This document shows, in pieces, positions 1 through 9,665 of a stretch of DNA of 64,000 nucleotides. The number at the start of each line of letters is the position of its first letter. Positions within the stretch are counted from its first letter, which is position 1. The DNA is from Melieria omissa (Eukaryota; Arthropoda; Insecta; Diptera; Ulidiidae). The stretch covers positions 16,913,817 through 16,977,816 of the forward strand of contig OZ020270.1 in assembly GCA_963971225.1 (NCBI GenBank), in the 5' to 3' direction. A program made the position numbers and the translations under genes. Below the pieces are notes generated by a model, which searched no databases, was not told the origin of the DNA, and was given only the letters and a program-made list of their open reading frames with translations.

Positions 1-425
1 GCTCCCAGCACATCAGTTCACAAAAATATTTATTTGTTGTTTGTAAACAAACAACTGTCAAATTAAACTCCATTGAGCAGTCTGGAGGTCGTCTTCAACA
101 AAAAGCTCTTTTTACTTAGACTAGTTTAAATGAGTCAGTTTGGACGCCATATAAGCAATGTTGGCAGTACACAATGATGAACGGCAGAATAAATGACCGA
201 TAAAATGTGTACTAAGCAACGAAGGCTTGATTTTATTTTGTAATATACTATTAATTACAAAAATTAGATTTTTATATAATTTCATGTATGTGATTTTGCT
301 TTGAGAAAAAAGCAATCAAAACAAATAAACGCAAAGCTTAAGGCGTAAAAAATTGTTGAAAAAAAGAGTAAACCATGTTGAAAAAAGTATAAAAATATTT
401 TGAATAATTCTTCCAATAAGAAGAT
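1..425. other. Unassigned AT-rich sequence
   Basis: No gene, terminal repeat or recognisable domain seen. Short open frames on the minus strand (64 and 62 codons) have AT-rich, low-complexity translations and look like chance. The left edge may continue an element lying outside the window. Confidence 0.5.
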
Positions 426-728
426 AACTGTCGCCAATGCGTGCGGAGCGCTGTGTGAGTATACTACACCTTTTCAAGTTCGATTTCAGAAAGTGTAAAA
501 GCAATTTCAGAAAACTGAAATTGAATTTACGATTTCTGAAATTGCTTTACGCTTTCTGAAATTAAATTTATATTTCTCAAAATGGAATTTGCGCTTTCTG
601 AAATTGCTTTTACGGTTTCTGGAATTGCTTTTACGCTTTCTGAAATTGTTTTTACACTTTCTGAAATCGAACTTGAAAAGGTGTAGTATATGTACTCACA
701 CAGCGCTCCGCACGCATTGGCGACAGTT
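426..728. mobile_element. Fold-back (long inverted repeat) element, about 300 bp
   Basis: The two ends are inverted copies of each other: AACTGTCGCCAATGCG starts the left arm at 426 and its reverse complement ends the right arm at 728. Identity runs for about 75-85 bp per arm (426-510 and 645-728) with a small indel near 690. The centre (530-660) is a degenerate direct repeat of about 22 bp built on GCTTTCTGAAATTG. There is no coding capacity. No clear target duplication flanks it, so the superfamily is unknown. The whole piece could fold into one hairpin. Confidence 0.75.
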
Positions 729-1078
729 CTGTGGTCAAAAGCACTAACCGCTTAAGTCGACTTAAGAAGAAATTGAGTTATGGATGCCACCACGTTCCCT
801 TGACTGTGCTCTACCTTTGTGTAAAATCGAGGAGCTTCTAACTTTAAAATAAAAAAAGTTATTAATAAAAACCTATTCACATTCCCATAGCGAATACACT
901 ACGCGCTAAAACTTTAAAGCGAGATTGCTCGAAACAGCAAATTTTGACGTAGGCGGTTATTGCTTTTGAGCACAGAGTTATCTTCAACGTAGGTTTTGTT
1001 GTTGTCTAGCGAATGAATTTGCTTCAAAACGTGTGCGGCTGTCGATTGAGAAGCAGTAGAAAAAATTCGGTGTTTGTT
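729..1078. other. Unassigned sequence
   Basis: No supported gene. Short overlapping minus-strand frames at 914-1187 run through sequence that resembles the non-coding 5' part of the P-like element further right, and are probably chance. Confidence 0.4.
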
Positions 1079-1440
1079 TCGTTTCAACGAAGATGACTGG
1101 GGATTCGCTAATATTTTTGTAGTTGTCAATTATTGTGTGTATGCCTTTTTGGTTTTGCTGCACAAATTGCTGTAATGTCACTATCAATCGAAACTTTGTG
1201 GTGTATGGCTGTTTACTCAGATGCTGCGCTTTGATTGATTTTAAAAACCTGCAAATATTAAGACGTGGTTGAATCCAATTTGAAATTTTTACAAATATTT
1301 TTACGTGGCGAGTTCCAAGTAAAATTATTTGTTTTTATTTTGACGTGGTTGATACCAATTTTGAACCTTTTGCAGCTGTTTTTTTTTGACGTGGTTGCAT
1401 CCAGTTTGAAATTTTTTCGGTGTTTGTCTCTGATTTATAA
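1079..1440 (+). repeat. ACGTGG-repeat block, near-copy of the P-like element's 5' region
   Basis: This stretch matches 22,010-22,440 almost base for base, from a shared GTTTCAACGAAGATGACT onward. Its right half is an imperfect tandem repeat of about 40-45 bp with core ACGTGGTTGA or ACGTGGCGAG followed by ATCCAATTTGAA (units near 1,263, 1,302, 1,341 and 1,388). At 22,010 the block lies inside a bounded P-superfamily element 5' of its transposase. Here it lies directly upstream of a hAT transposase. It could be a shared promoter or transposase-binding array, or the stump of a P-like element that the hAT entered. Confidence 0.7.
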
Positions 1441-1795
1441 TTTCGAAGCTTGCAAAATGAACGCGAATTGCAATGAGAAATGGGAAAATGATATTTTTTC
1501 ACTTATAATTTTAAGGGTCAAGCGCAATGCACAATATGCTTTCAAATAATTCAGGTGAGCTTAAAATATAATATGGAAAGGCATTTTAAGACAAGTCATG
1601 CAGGTTGCGTTGCTGATAAGATAGCGGAGGTTTCTAAAGAACAGTTATTTTCGGAGTTAAACAAGTCGTTTTTGGTTCATGATGCGCTACGAAACTTGGA
1701 GTACATTGAAAGTTATGCTGAGGAAATAAACATGGAATTTCAGTCAAATATTACTTATACTGCACCTCTAAATGCATCTTATGTTGCAAGTTTAA

Positions 1796-2575
1796 GGGCC
1801 GTTTTCTCATCTTCCCGTTAACTTTAAAGTTCACTTTAACGGGCCGATAAACGCATTTTCGTTTTCTCATCTGCCCGTTAAGCTATCCTCCCGATAAAAT
1901 TTACCGGGAGGATTGAGTGGCTGTTAAACTTTAAAGTGAACTTTAAGTGGAAATGGTGCCAAGTACATACATATGTTTGTTTACAAACAAAAAACAGCTG
2001 ATAATGAAATTACAATTTGAAATGAAATTTGAATTTGAGATCTTTCGGTATGGAAAATAGGCGTGTTTCTTAAATTCATGCACTGGAAGACGCTTTTGAA
2101 AGTACGGAGTCACAAAATGCGGCAAATATAACATATAACAGCCAATTTGACTATTTCACTGCTTTGCACTGCTGACATGTCCAATCGCTGCTGGGCCGCC
2201 ACCTGTGCGATACGTCTCGCTCTTCTGCGCTGCAAGTTCCAGCTTGGATTTGCGCTTCAAGCTGTCAAACTTGTCCCTCAACGATTTCCAACGTCGGGAC
2301 ACGCCCCATTTGCCAGTAAAAGCATCAACAAGATTTTGCCAGGCAAAATTTTTATTTTTTCCTTCAAAAATAATTATAATTTTTCACAAACAGCTGATTG
2401 CGCCGCCAAGTGCTGCCCAATGCTGACCAGTGATGCCAAAAAATCAGACCTGTTAAATTTATATTTATCAGGAAGATGAGAAAACGAAAATATTTACCGG
2501 CAACTTTAAAGTGACCTTTAGCTAAAGTTCACTTTAGCTACCGGTCACTTTAACGGGAAGATGAGAAAACGGCCC
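1796..2575. mobile_element. PIF/Harbinger-like element inside the hAT gene
   Basis: The element has 26-bp perfect terminal inverted repeats (1,796-1,821 and 2,550-2,575) starting GGGCCGTTTTCTCATC, and is flanked by direct TAA (1,793-1,795 and 2,576-2,578). A 3-bp TWA duplication with G-rich ends is the Harbinger pattern. Subterminal sequence repeats ACTTTAAAGT and AACGGGC motifs in both orientations. It lacks a DDE transposase but keeps part of a Myb/SANT-like gene on the minus strand, so it is a non-autonomous derivative. Confidence 0.85.
2165..2352 (-). pseudogene. Myb/SANT-like DNA-binding domain fragment (Harbinger accessory protein)
   Basis: Reading the minus strand down from about 2,352 gives an uninterrupted segment with the signature of Myb/SANT-like domains carried by Harbinger elements: a WQNLVDAF helix, WGVSRRWKSLRDKFDSLK with spaced tryptophans, and a closing TGGGP motif. 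Such proteins work with the Harbinger transposase in nuclear import and terminal binding. I find no start codon or complete domain, so this is a remnant of the autonomous parent. It fits the Harbinger-type ends around it. Confidence 0.75.
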
Positions 2576-4240
2576 TAAGTATTGCTCAGAACTTCAAACC
2601 GTTTTCTGATGGCTTGTTTACTAAAAAAGTTTGCAAGGAAATGCTGTCTTGTTTCGGAGAAAGAGGAACTTTGTTAGCAGACTCAATTGAAACAGTTTCT
2701 TTGTCACGAAACACAGTCACTCGAAGAATTGAAGAACTTAACGAGTACGCAGACTACCTTTTAAAAAAGAAATTTAAGTTCTGTACATACGTCTCTCCTG
2801 CATTGGACGAATCATGCGATATTTCTGACATAAGCCAACTAATATTAGCAGTCAGAATGGTTGACGACGATTTTAATGTAAATGAAGAGATTCTTGCACT
2901 GATCCCGCTTGTTCAAAATACAAGAGGCGTAGACATTTTTGATGCGATAAACGGAAGGTTGGATATAAAAACCGAATCAACCCGATTAACAGCCGTATGT
3001 ACAGATGGTGCGCCTGCAATGTGTGGTAAAAAGGATAGCTTTATAGGGCAGTTGATTAAAAATGGGATACAGGTTCCTTCGTTCCACTGTGTGATTCACC
3101 AAGAATCATTGTGTGCAAAATGGACGAATAGTGTTCACACAATGAATGTTGTGGTCAAAATAGTGAATAAAATCCGGGGTGGACACAATTCATTAACTCA
3201 CCGCAAGTTGAAATGATTCCTTGGGGAATGTGAAAATCAATAATGGGATTTACTTATGTTTACTGAGGTGAGATGGTTAAGTAGAGGAAAATGCAAGTTC
3301 GTAGAATCGGAATTAACAATTTTTGACATTTTAGACGAAATCAAATCTCAAGAATTCAACATCAATCTCGCATTTTTAACCGACTTAACGACACACCTAA
3401 ATTTACTTAATATTTCGCTTCAAGGCAAAAAAAAATTAATTTTTGATTTGGTTGACATAATTGAAGGTTTCCTTAAAAAGGTTGATATTTTTGTACATGA
3501 TTTAGATATGAAAAAATTATGGCACTTTTCATGTTTAAAAACTATTTATATTCAATGAGTATCAAATATCAAGTTTTGATTTTCATAAATACATTAACCA
3601 TTTTGATGACTTAAAAATAAATTTTCAAAAAAGATTTCAAGATTTTAGGTGCATTAAGCAAATGAAAGCCATTTTGTATAGCCCAATGACATGTAGCATT
3701 TATGATCAAAAGCCTGAGCTACAAATGGAGCTATGTGATCTGCAATGCGACTCTGAACTTCAAATATCTAATTTAAAGGGCATTGACTTTTGGAAATCTT
3801 TAACACCAAATAAATATCCTTTACTTTACAAAGAAATTTTAAGTTTGTATTCCATGTTTGGTAGCACATATATTTGTGAAAGTGCTTTTTCGAATTTAAA
3901 ATTAATAAAAAGCAAGCACAGAAATATAATAAGCAACGAACATTTGGAGGCTTTATTAAAATTGTCGACAACTGATATTGATATCAATTTGGATAATTTA
4001 TTAGAAGGATCATGGAAGAAGGAAGATTATAATTGTTTTTTTTTTTAATAACATTACAGAAAATGAAATATTTTTTTTCAGTCATCGACTGCCTCTTGAA
4101 CCATACGGTTGTCTCTACAGCGTAGCAGTGCTATTTCTCTCTTGTCCGCTCAGGCGGCTTCTCTTGATTTAATTTGTATACATCTGTTGGTTATTTTGTG
4201 GGACTTCACGCCTACTGAATAGTGTGAAAGGTGGAATAAA

Positions 4241-5590
4241 ATGTCCCCAGAGGGACCTTCTTTAGGGAATAACAGGTTTTCCCTGTTATCCCCTAGCCCC
4301 CAACCAAAAAGAAAAAAAACAATAAAATCGGTAACTACTGAACTTTTCCCGTCACTACCGGCAACAAAAAAAGACAATCCAAGATACCTCGTGGTAAGTG
4401 CTGTGGATTCCAATAAGCCCCTTAATAAGTTCTCGTGTTTTGCTGTGCATAAGGCCCTACAGAATATTAGCTCTGAACCAATGAAAATCACTGATTTAAG
4501 AGATGGTAACCTTTTAGTAGTTGTTAAAAACAGCAACATCGCTAAAAAATTTGTAGCCACTAAACAATTAATAGGCATATGCAAGGTTAACATTAACCTT
4601 CACAATTCCCTTAGCTACACAAAAGGCACCATCTACGCCCCATGCTTAAATGATATTCCAGAGAGCGAAATAGTGGATAACCTCAAAGATCAGGGAGTCG
4701 CATCAGTCTACAAATTCGTAAAATATAATGAGGGTAAAGCAACACCCAGCGGAGTGGTTCTCCTTACTTTCGACTCATACTACCTTCCAGAGAAAATTGA
4801 AGTGTCTTGGTACACAACTAAAGTAAGACCCTATTATTCCAATCCAATGAGATGCAAAAACTGCCAATTGCTTGGACACACAACCAAACGCTGCAACAAA
4901 ACCCCGCTGTGCGATGCTTGCGCTCTCCCTCCACACAGTCCAACATCTTGCACACGTGCTCTCTGCGCAAACTGCGCAGGGAACCACGCCGCTTCCAGCA
5001 ATCTCTGCCCAAAGGTTAAGCAGATGAAAGAAATTATAATAATAAAAACCAATAATAAATGTTCAATGCGAGAAGCCATTAGAATTCATAAATTGCAAAC
5101 CCCACCTTTAATCAACACATCTTCTCCTTCTTTTGCCGCAGTAACAAAAGATTTTCAAAATTCCCAACAACAAAACAACACTCACATTTCTTCACCACTT
5201 CTCACTACAGCTACAAATACTATCTCTCACTATCAACAGCAAAGTAACACGAAAACCTCTCCGTCACCTTACATACACAATAACTTCAATATTTCTCCCA
5301 CAACTACGCACATTACATCAAACAATCAACCACAAAATAGCTCAGCTTCTTCTTCGTCCCTCTCCAAAGAAACTAATTTTGTTCCACATAACCCACAAAG
5401 AACTACCATAAATGCAATCGCGACTTCCAATACCCAAGCAAAAACTTCCAATTTTTACAACAACACCTCGAAAGTCAACTCTGAAAACAACCACACTGAG
5501 ACAAGTCCAAACTTTCCACTACAAAATGTATCACCAATCTCAGCCGAATCAGTCGATGACTCAAAAAACCCCAAATCACTTTCATACTAA
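4241..5590 (+). CDS. LINE ORF1 (Gag-like nucleic-acid-binding protein), 449 aa
   Basis: ORF1 proteins of I/Jockey LINEs bind the element's RNA and act as chaperones in the ribonucleoprotein. The frame is open for 449 codons. Three consecutive zinc knuckles lie at about residues 203-252: CKNCQLLGHTTKRC and CDACALPPHSPTSC are both C-x2-C-x4-H-x4-C, and CANCAGNHAASSNLC is a looser third. The upstream 100 residues (about 95-195) have the shape of the RRM-like region usual in this family. The C-terminal third is Ser/Thr/Asn/Gln-rich and low complexity. The first ATG follows an in-element leader of about 160 bp. It appears intact. Confidence 0.85.
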   Translation: MSPEGPSLGNNRFSLLSPSPQPKRKKTIKSVTTELFPSLPATKKDNPRYLVVSAVDSNKPLNKFSCFAVHKALQNISSEPMKITDLRDGNLLVVVKNSNIAKKFVATKQLIGICKVNINLHNSLSYTKGTIYAPCLNDIPESEIVDNLKDQGVASVYKFVKYNEGKATPSGVVLLTFDSYYLPEKIEVSWYTTKVRPYYSNPMRCKNCQLLGHTTKRCNKTPLCDACALPPHSPTSCTRALCANCAGNHAASSNLCPKVKQMKEIIIIKTNNKCSMREAIRIHKLQTPPLINTSSPSFAAVTKDFQNSQQQNNTHISSPLLTTATNTISHYQQQSNTKTSPSPYIHNNFNISPTTTHITSNNQPQNSSASSSSLSKETNFVPHNPQRTTINAIATSNTQAKTSNFYNNTSKVNSENNHTETSPNFPLQNVSPISAESVDDSKNPKSLSY

Positions 5591-5662
5591 TACCTCCTCA
5601 ACAAGAAAAAAAAAACAACCCCTCACTACAACTACTCAACGACTAATCTCTCAGATTAAATA

Positions 5663-8600
5663 ATGAAACTTTTACAATGGAATCTAAATGGTCTATTCAA
5701 CAATTACCCTGATCTGAATATTCTAATAAATGAGCACTCTCCCGACATTATTGCTTTGCAAGAGACACATCTCCCACACGGCAAAATAGCTTATCCCCCA
5801 AATAAGTTCAACAGTTTTTTCCACAACCTCCCCCAAAACTCCTCAGGTAAGCAAGGCATTGCGCTTTTTGTTAAGAAATTCCTCACACACAAAAATATCC
5901 CAATATCCTCCAACATTTCCGCTCTTGCAGTTGAAATAGACATTGGCTTCAAACTATCTATAATAACCTGCTATATTCCTTCTCACCAAACATTTAATAG
6001 TAGGGAACTCAACAACATCCTCCATCTTTTCTCCCCCCCTTTCATCATCGTTGGAGATTTCAATGCGTGGAGCCCCCTTTGGGGTTCCCCAAATTCCAAT
6101 CGCAGAGGCGAAATAATTGAAGACATCATCCTTTCCAATAACCTCGTCGTCCTTAATGACGGTTCGCCCACCCACTTCTCCACCCATGGCACCTTCACCC
6201 ATCCTGATATTATCCTTGCCTCCGCCGTCCTAGCACCCAAACTATCATCCCATACTCTTGACGAACTCCATAATAGCGATCATTTTCCCCTCATTACCAC
6301 CCTCAACCTTCCAAACTTATACCTGATTAAGCACAGAGCCAAATTTCTAACCAACAAAGCAGATTGGCCCAAGTTCATTTCCCTATCAAATATGATATGT
6401 AGAAATAAACCAATTCAAAATAATATAAATGCTGAAGCTTCAGCAATAAAAACCATAATCAGATCCGCTGCTCACATCGCAATCCCCTAATCCCGATCGA
6501 GACAGTTCTATTCAAAACTACCGTATTGGTCAACTAAGTTAACATCCCTAAGAAACAACAAACAATCCCTATGGGCCAGCTACAAACGCACTAGAACAAT
6601 GGACAATCTTATTAAATTCAAAAAAGCCAACTCGGTTTTTAGGAGAGAATTGAAATCTGCGAAAAGACAAGCATTAGAAAATCTTACGGCCAAAATTACC
6701 CCTTCAGTCAGCCCCAAAGAAATTTGGAGAGACATAAAAATCCTTACCGGTTCCGCTCAACGAAACCATATACCATTCATTCATTCCCAAAAAGGTCCTA
6801 TTTACTTCCCTAAGGATATTGCTGATGAATTTGCAGCTACATTGAGCAACTACTCGCTTTCTTCCAACTTTCACCCAAATTTCAACATCCTGAAGAATGA
6901 AATTCTAGCTGAACATTACCACAATCCCACCCCCTGCCCTAATGCCATCCTTACTGACTTACCTATCACATTAGAAGAATTCGACATAACAATTTCTTCA
7001 ATGACGGGTAAAACGCCAGGTGCGGACAAAATTGCTTACCCGCTCCTCAAAAATCTCCCATTCAATCTTAAATACAGACTCGTCAGTCTGTATAACGCCA
7101 TTTTAGACCAGGGTATTTACCCGCAGGCCTGGAAAACCGCAACAATTATCCCAATCCCCAAACCTAATAAACCCAATACTAACATACTTAATTACAGACC
7201 CATTTCCCTACTCCCCTGCATATCTAAAGTCCTAGAAAAAATAATTTCCAAACGCATACTATGGTATGCAAAACAAAAAAATTTAATTTCTAACAATCAA
7301 TTTGCGTTTCAAAGAGGTATGGGGGTCATTGACTCCCTGTTATACTTCGAACACCTTGCCTCTTCTGCACTGTCGTCTCGAAAGCACATCTCGGTTCTTA
7401 ACCTAGATTTTGAAAAAGCTTTCGACAGGATCGGACCGCACGTTGTCCTCCGACAGCTCAAACGCTGGGAAATCGGAAATAAAATATACAATTTAACAAA
7501 GTCCTTTTTAATGTACCGCAAATTTTTTGTTAGCGTTAACAATCACCAATCAAAAATATGACCCCTACACAATGGCATACCACAGGGATCCCCACTATCA
7601 GTCATACTGTTCGTTGTAGCCTTCAACGAAATTAGCTCTATAATTTCCCGACTGCCAGCAATTAACCATTTTTCATATGCTGACGACCTACTAATATTTT
7701 CTGACATTAATGACCTATCCCAGTTAAAGCTGAACTTCCTACATATCCTAAACGATATTTCTAACTGGTCCAAATCCTCGGGAGCCAGCATATCTCTCAG
7801 CAAATGCTCAACATTTCACATTTGCAGAAAACATAAGTGCTCCTTCCCCCAACTGTCCATTTCCAATATCCGAATTCCCCACACCTACACATTAAAAATA
7901 TTAGGCCTTATTTTTGATAAAAGGCTTACGTACAAAGAACACTGCAAATATGTTAGAATAAGTTTACTTTCTAGACTAAATATTATAAAATACCTTTCAT
8001 CCAAACATTGCTTAGTACATTCATCGACACTTATAAACATTATGAAAGCGCTAATACTATCAAAAATCGATTTTGCTCTGCCTATATATGGAAATTGCGC
8101 CAAAACGCATTTGATGCTCCTGCAAGCTCCATATCACACAGCAGCAAGAAGATGCATCCGGGCCTTCCCTACATCTCCAATTAAAGCTATTTTAACGGAA
8201 GCGGGACTACCTGAAATAACCACCAGAGTCTTAAATAACACTTTGATGTTAATACCAAAAATAATGCACTGCAGAAGTAAACTTCTGTTCAACTTAATAG
8301 AAACCTTTTCACAGCTGCAAACCAAAAGCAACAAACCCTCGGCGCTGTCTCGGTGTATCTTGCTCGCCAAACAACTAAACATCATATCTACTCCAACCTT
8401 TATGGAAACTCCAACACACCCAGAGTGGGTCACCCTGAAATCCTGTTTTTACAATAAGATATTCTCGTACAAAAAAACTTCAACCACCCCAATTGAATAT
8501 AACCAACATTACAGAGAAGCCACTGAACACTTTAAAACAGAATGGGAGTTCATATTCACTGATGGCTCTAAATCGGACACCAGCACAACATTTGCCGTGA

Positions 8601-9346
8601 CAAATAGCGCCGGTGCCACAATCACTGTCGGTGCCTTACCAACATACTGCTCAGCATTCACAGCAGAAGCAGCTGCACTGCATGAAGCGGTAACGTATGC
8701 CTCCCAAACAAACAAAAAACACTTAATATGCAGCGATAGCAAATCCGTAATTGTAGCCCTGTTGAACCCAAAAAATGATTTACTGCTTATCACAAATATT
8801 CGCAATATCTTATACCGACACAAAGACACAATAAAAATAATGTGGGTTCCTGGGCACGCTGGGATCAAAGGCAATGAAATCGCAGATGAACGAGCAAAAA
8901 TAGCGGGAATGGAACCGTTGCATCTGTTTAATCACCTTACCCCCAAAGATTTAAGAATGCACGCAGTTAAGCACATAGCCACCAAACTTGCGGAAGACTG
9001 GTCCAACTACCAACACCACTACAAATCGAATAACCCTCTTGGATCTAAGCCGACTCTTCCAACAGACTCTTCATGCAGAAGTATAAGAACTTTTATTCGT
9101 CTAAGAATCGGACACACAATAACCACACACGGCCATTTATTAAACGGATCGTCGCAGCCACCGTGCTCCTACTACAATGCACCCGCCGTATCAGTTCTAC
9201 ATTTACTTGACAATTGTCCTGGACTAAGCCAAATTCGGACAACGGTTTTTGGTAACTCCAAACCCTCAGACAAGCTGAAATCCGTAAATTCGGATAGTAT
9301 TAGCGCTTTTCTTAAATTTCAAAACCTAGCCAATCTAAGCATATGA
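5663..9346 (+). pseudogene. LINE ORF2: endonuclease, reverse transcriptase, RNase H
   Basis: This is one continuous frame of about 1,228 codons, closed only by TAA at 6,488-6,490 and TGA at 7,559-7,561; the stretches between lack other stops. The APE-type endonuclease is N-terminal (LQWNLNGL, LQETHLPHG, GDFNAWSPLWG, NSDHFPL). The reverse transcriptase follows (about 6,950-7,900: NYRPISLLP, DFEKAFDRIG, GIPQGSPLS, and catalytic YADD near 7,677). The RNase H domain sits at 8,550-8,920 with FTDGSK, SDSKSV and GNEIADERA. The endonuclease nicks the target and RT copies the RNA there. Both stops look like single transitions, so the copy is young or recently silenced. It starts 72 bp after ORF1 with no overlap. 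Confidence 0.88.
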
Positions 9347-9564
9347 AACGTGCAGCTTGTAATTTCTAGTATTAGATGTAAATTTAATATACTAAGTTTT
9401 GGAAAATAGAACAGCATTAAGTTGTTTATTATACACCCCCATGTATACAAAGAGCCGAAGGCCTAAGCAGCCAGTGCTTCTGTTAATTTAAGAGGAATAA
9501 TTATTAATAATTATTGCTTATGTATATAAATAAATAAATAAATAAATAAATAAATATTTTTTTT

Positions 9565-9665
9565 TCGGTGTACATACTGAATTCAATTTTTTTGTTTGCA
9601 TTTTTTTGGGCAACTTTACATGTATTGGTGTTTGCTCTTCCATAAGAAGATTTTGGGCACCCCTG
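9565..9665 (+). mobile_element. 3' end of the hAT element
   Basis: After the LINE's target duplication the hAT tail resumes and ends in TTTTGGGCACCCCTG (9,651-9,665), a good hAT-type terminal inverted repeat (CAGGGGTGCCCAA when reversed). The next eight bases, CTATACAG, would be the 8-bp target duplication. I find neither the partner repeat nor the 5' terminus in the first 1,450 bp, so the left end is lost, rearranged or too diverged. Sequence beyond is errantivirus, which suggests the hAT had entered that element. Confidence 0.6.

Larger units (their letters stand above)
1457..4048 (+). pseudogene. hAT-superfamily transposase, GTF2IRD2/ZBED-like, broken
   Basis: hAT transposases cut and paste DNA in the nucleus. 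The start at 1,457 gives a NEKWENDIF opening typical of GTF2IRD2-like hAT proteins, and a decayed zinc-finger remnant (KYNMERHFKTSH) follows from about 1,560. The catalytic core is at 2,590-3,216, with DESCDIS, the CTDGAPAM motif at about 2,998 and FHCVIHQ. The frame then shifts near 3,215 and again near 3,560. The C-terminal hAT dimerisation domain (SMFGSTYICESAFSNLK) ends in the frame stopping at 4,048. The first part is split at 1,796 by a 780-bp element; without it and one TAA duplication the frame runs on unchanged. The frameshifts and the eroded finger make it non-functional. hAT assignment is confident, the subfamily less so. Confidence 0.85.
4079..9551 (+). mobile_element. Full-length I-clade non-LTR retrotransposon
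   Basis: This is a near-complete LINE: a 5' UTR of about 160 bp (4,079-4,240), ORF1, a 72-bp gap, ORF2 with endonuclease, reverse transcriptase and RNase H, a 3' UTR, and a TAAA-type tail (about 9,527-9,551). It is flanked by a direct repeat of AAATATTTTTTTT at 4,066-4,078 and 9,552-9,564, a convincing target-site duplication. The target was the 3' non-coding part of the hAT element, which resumes after 9,565. An RNase H domain plus ORF1 zinc knuckles points to the I clade. With only two stops in ORF2, it is the best-preserved LINE here. Confidence 0.88.

Noticed and set aside
1..1450. Left terminus of the hAT element
   Set aside because: I looked for CAGGGGTGCCC and for CTATACAG and found neither; no left boundary is claimed.
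4150..4593. 147-codon minus-strand frame
   Set aside because: It lies antisense to the LINE 5' UTR and ORF1 start and shows no motif.
8134..8874. Two minus-strand frames of 99 and 121 codons
   Set aside because: They are antisense to the RT thumb and RNase H of the LINE, which have clear family motifs.
9527..9551. TAAA microsatellite as an independent repeat
   Set aside because: It is the 3' tail of the LINE, bounded by the target duplication.
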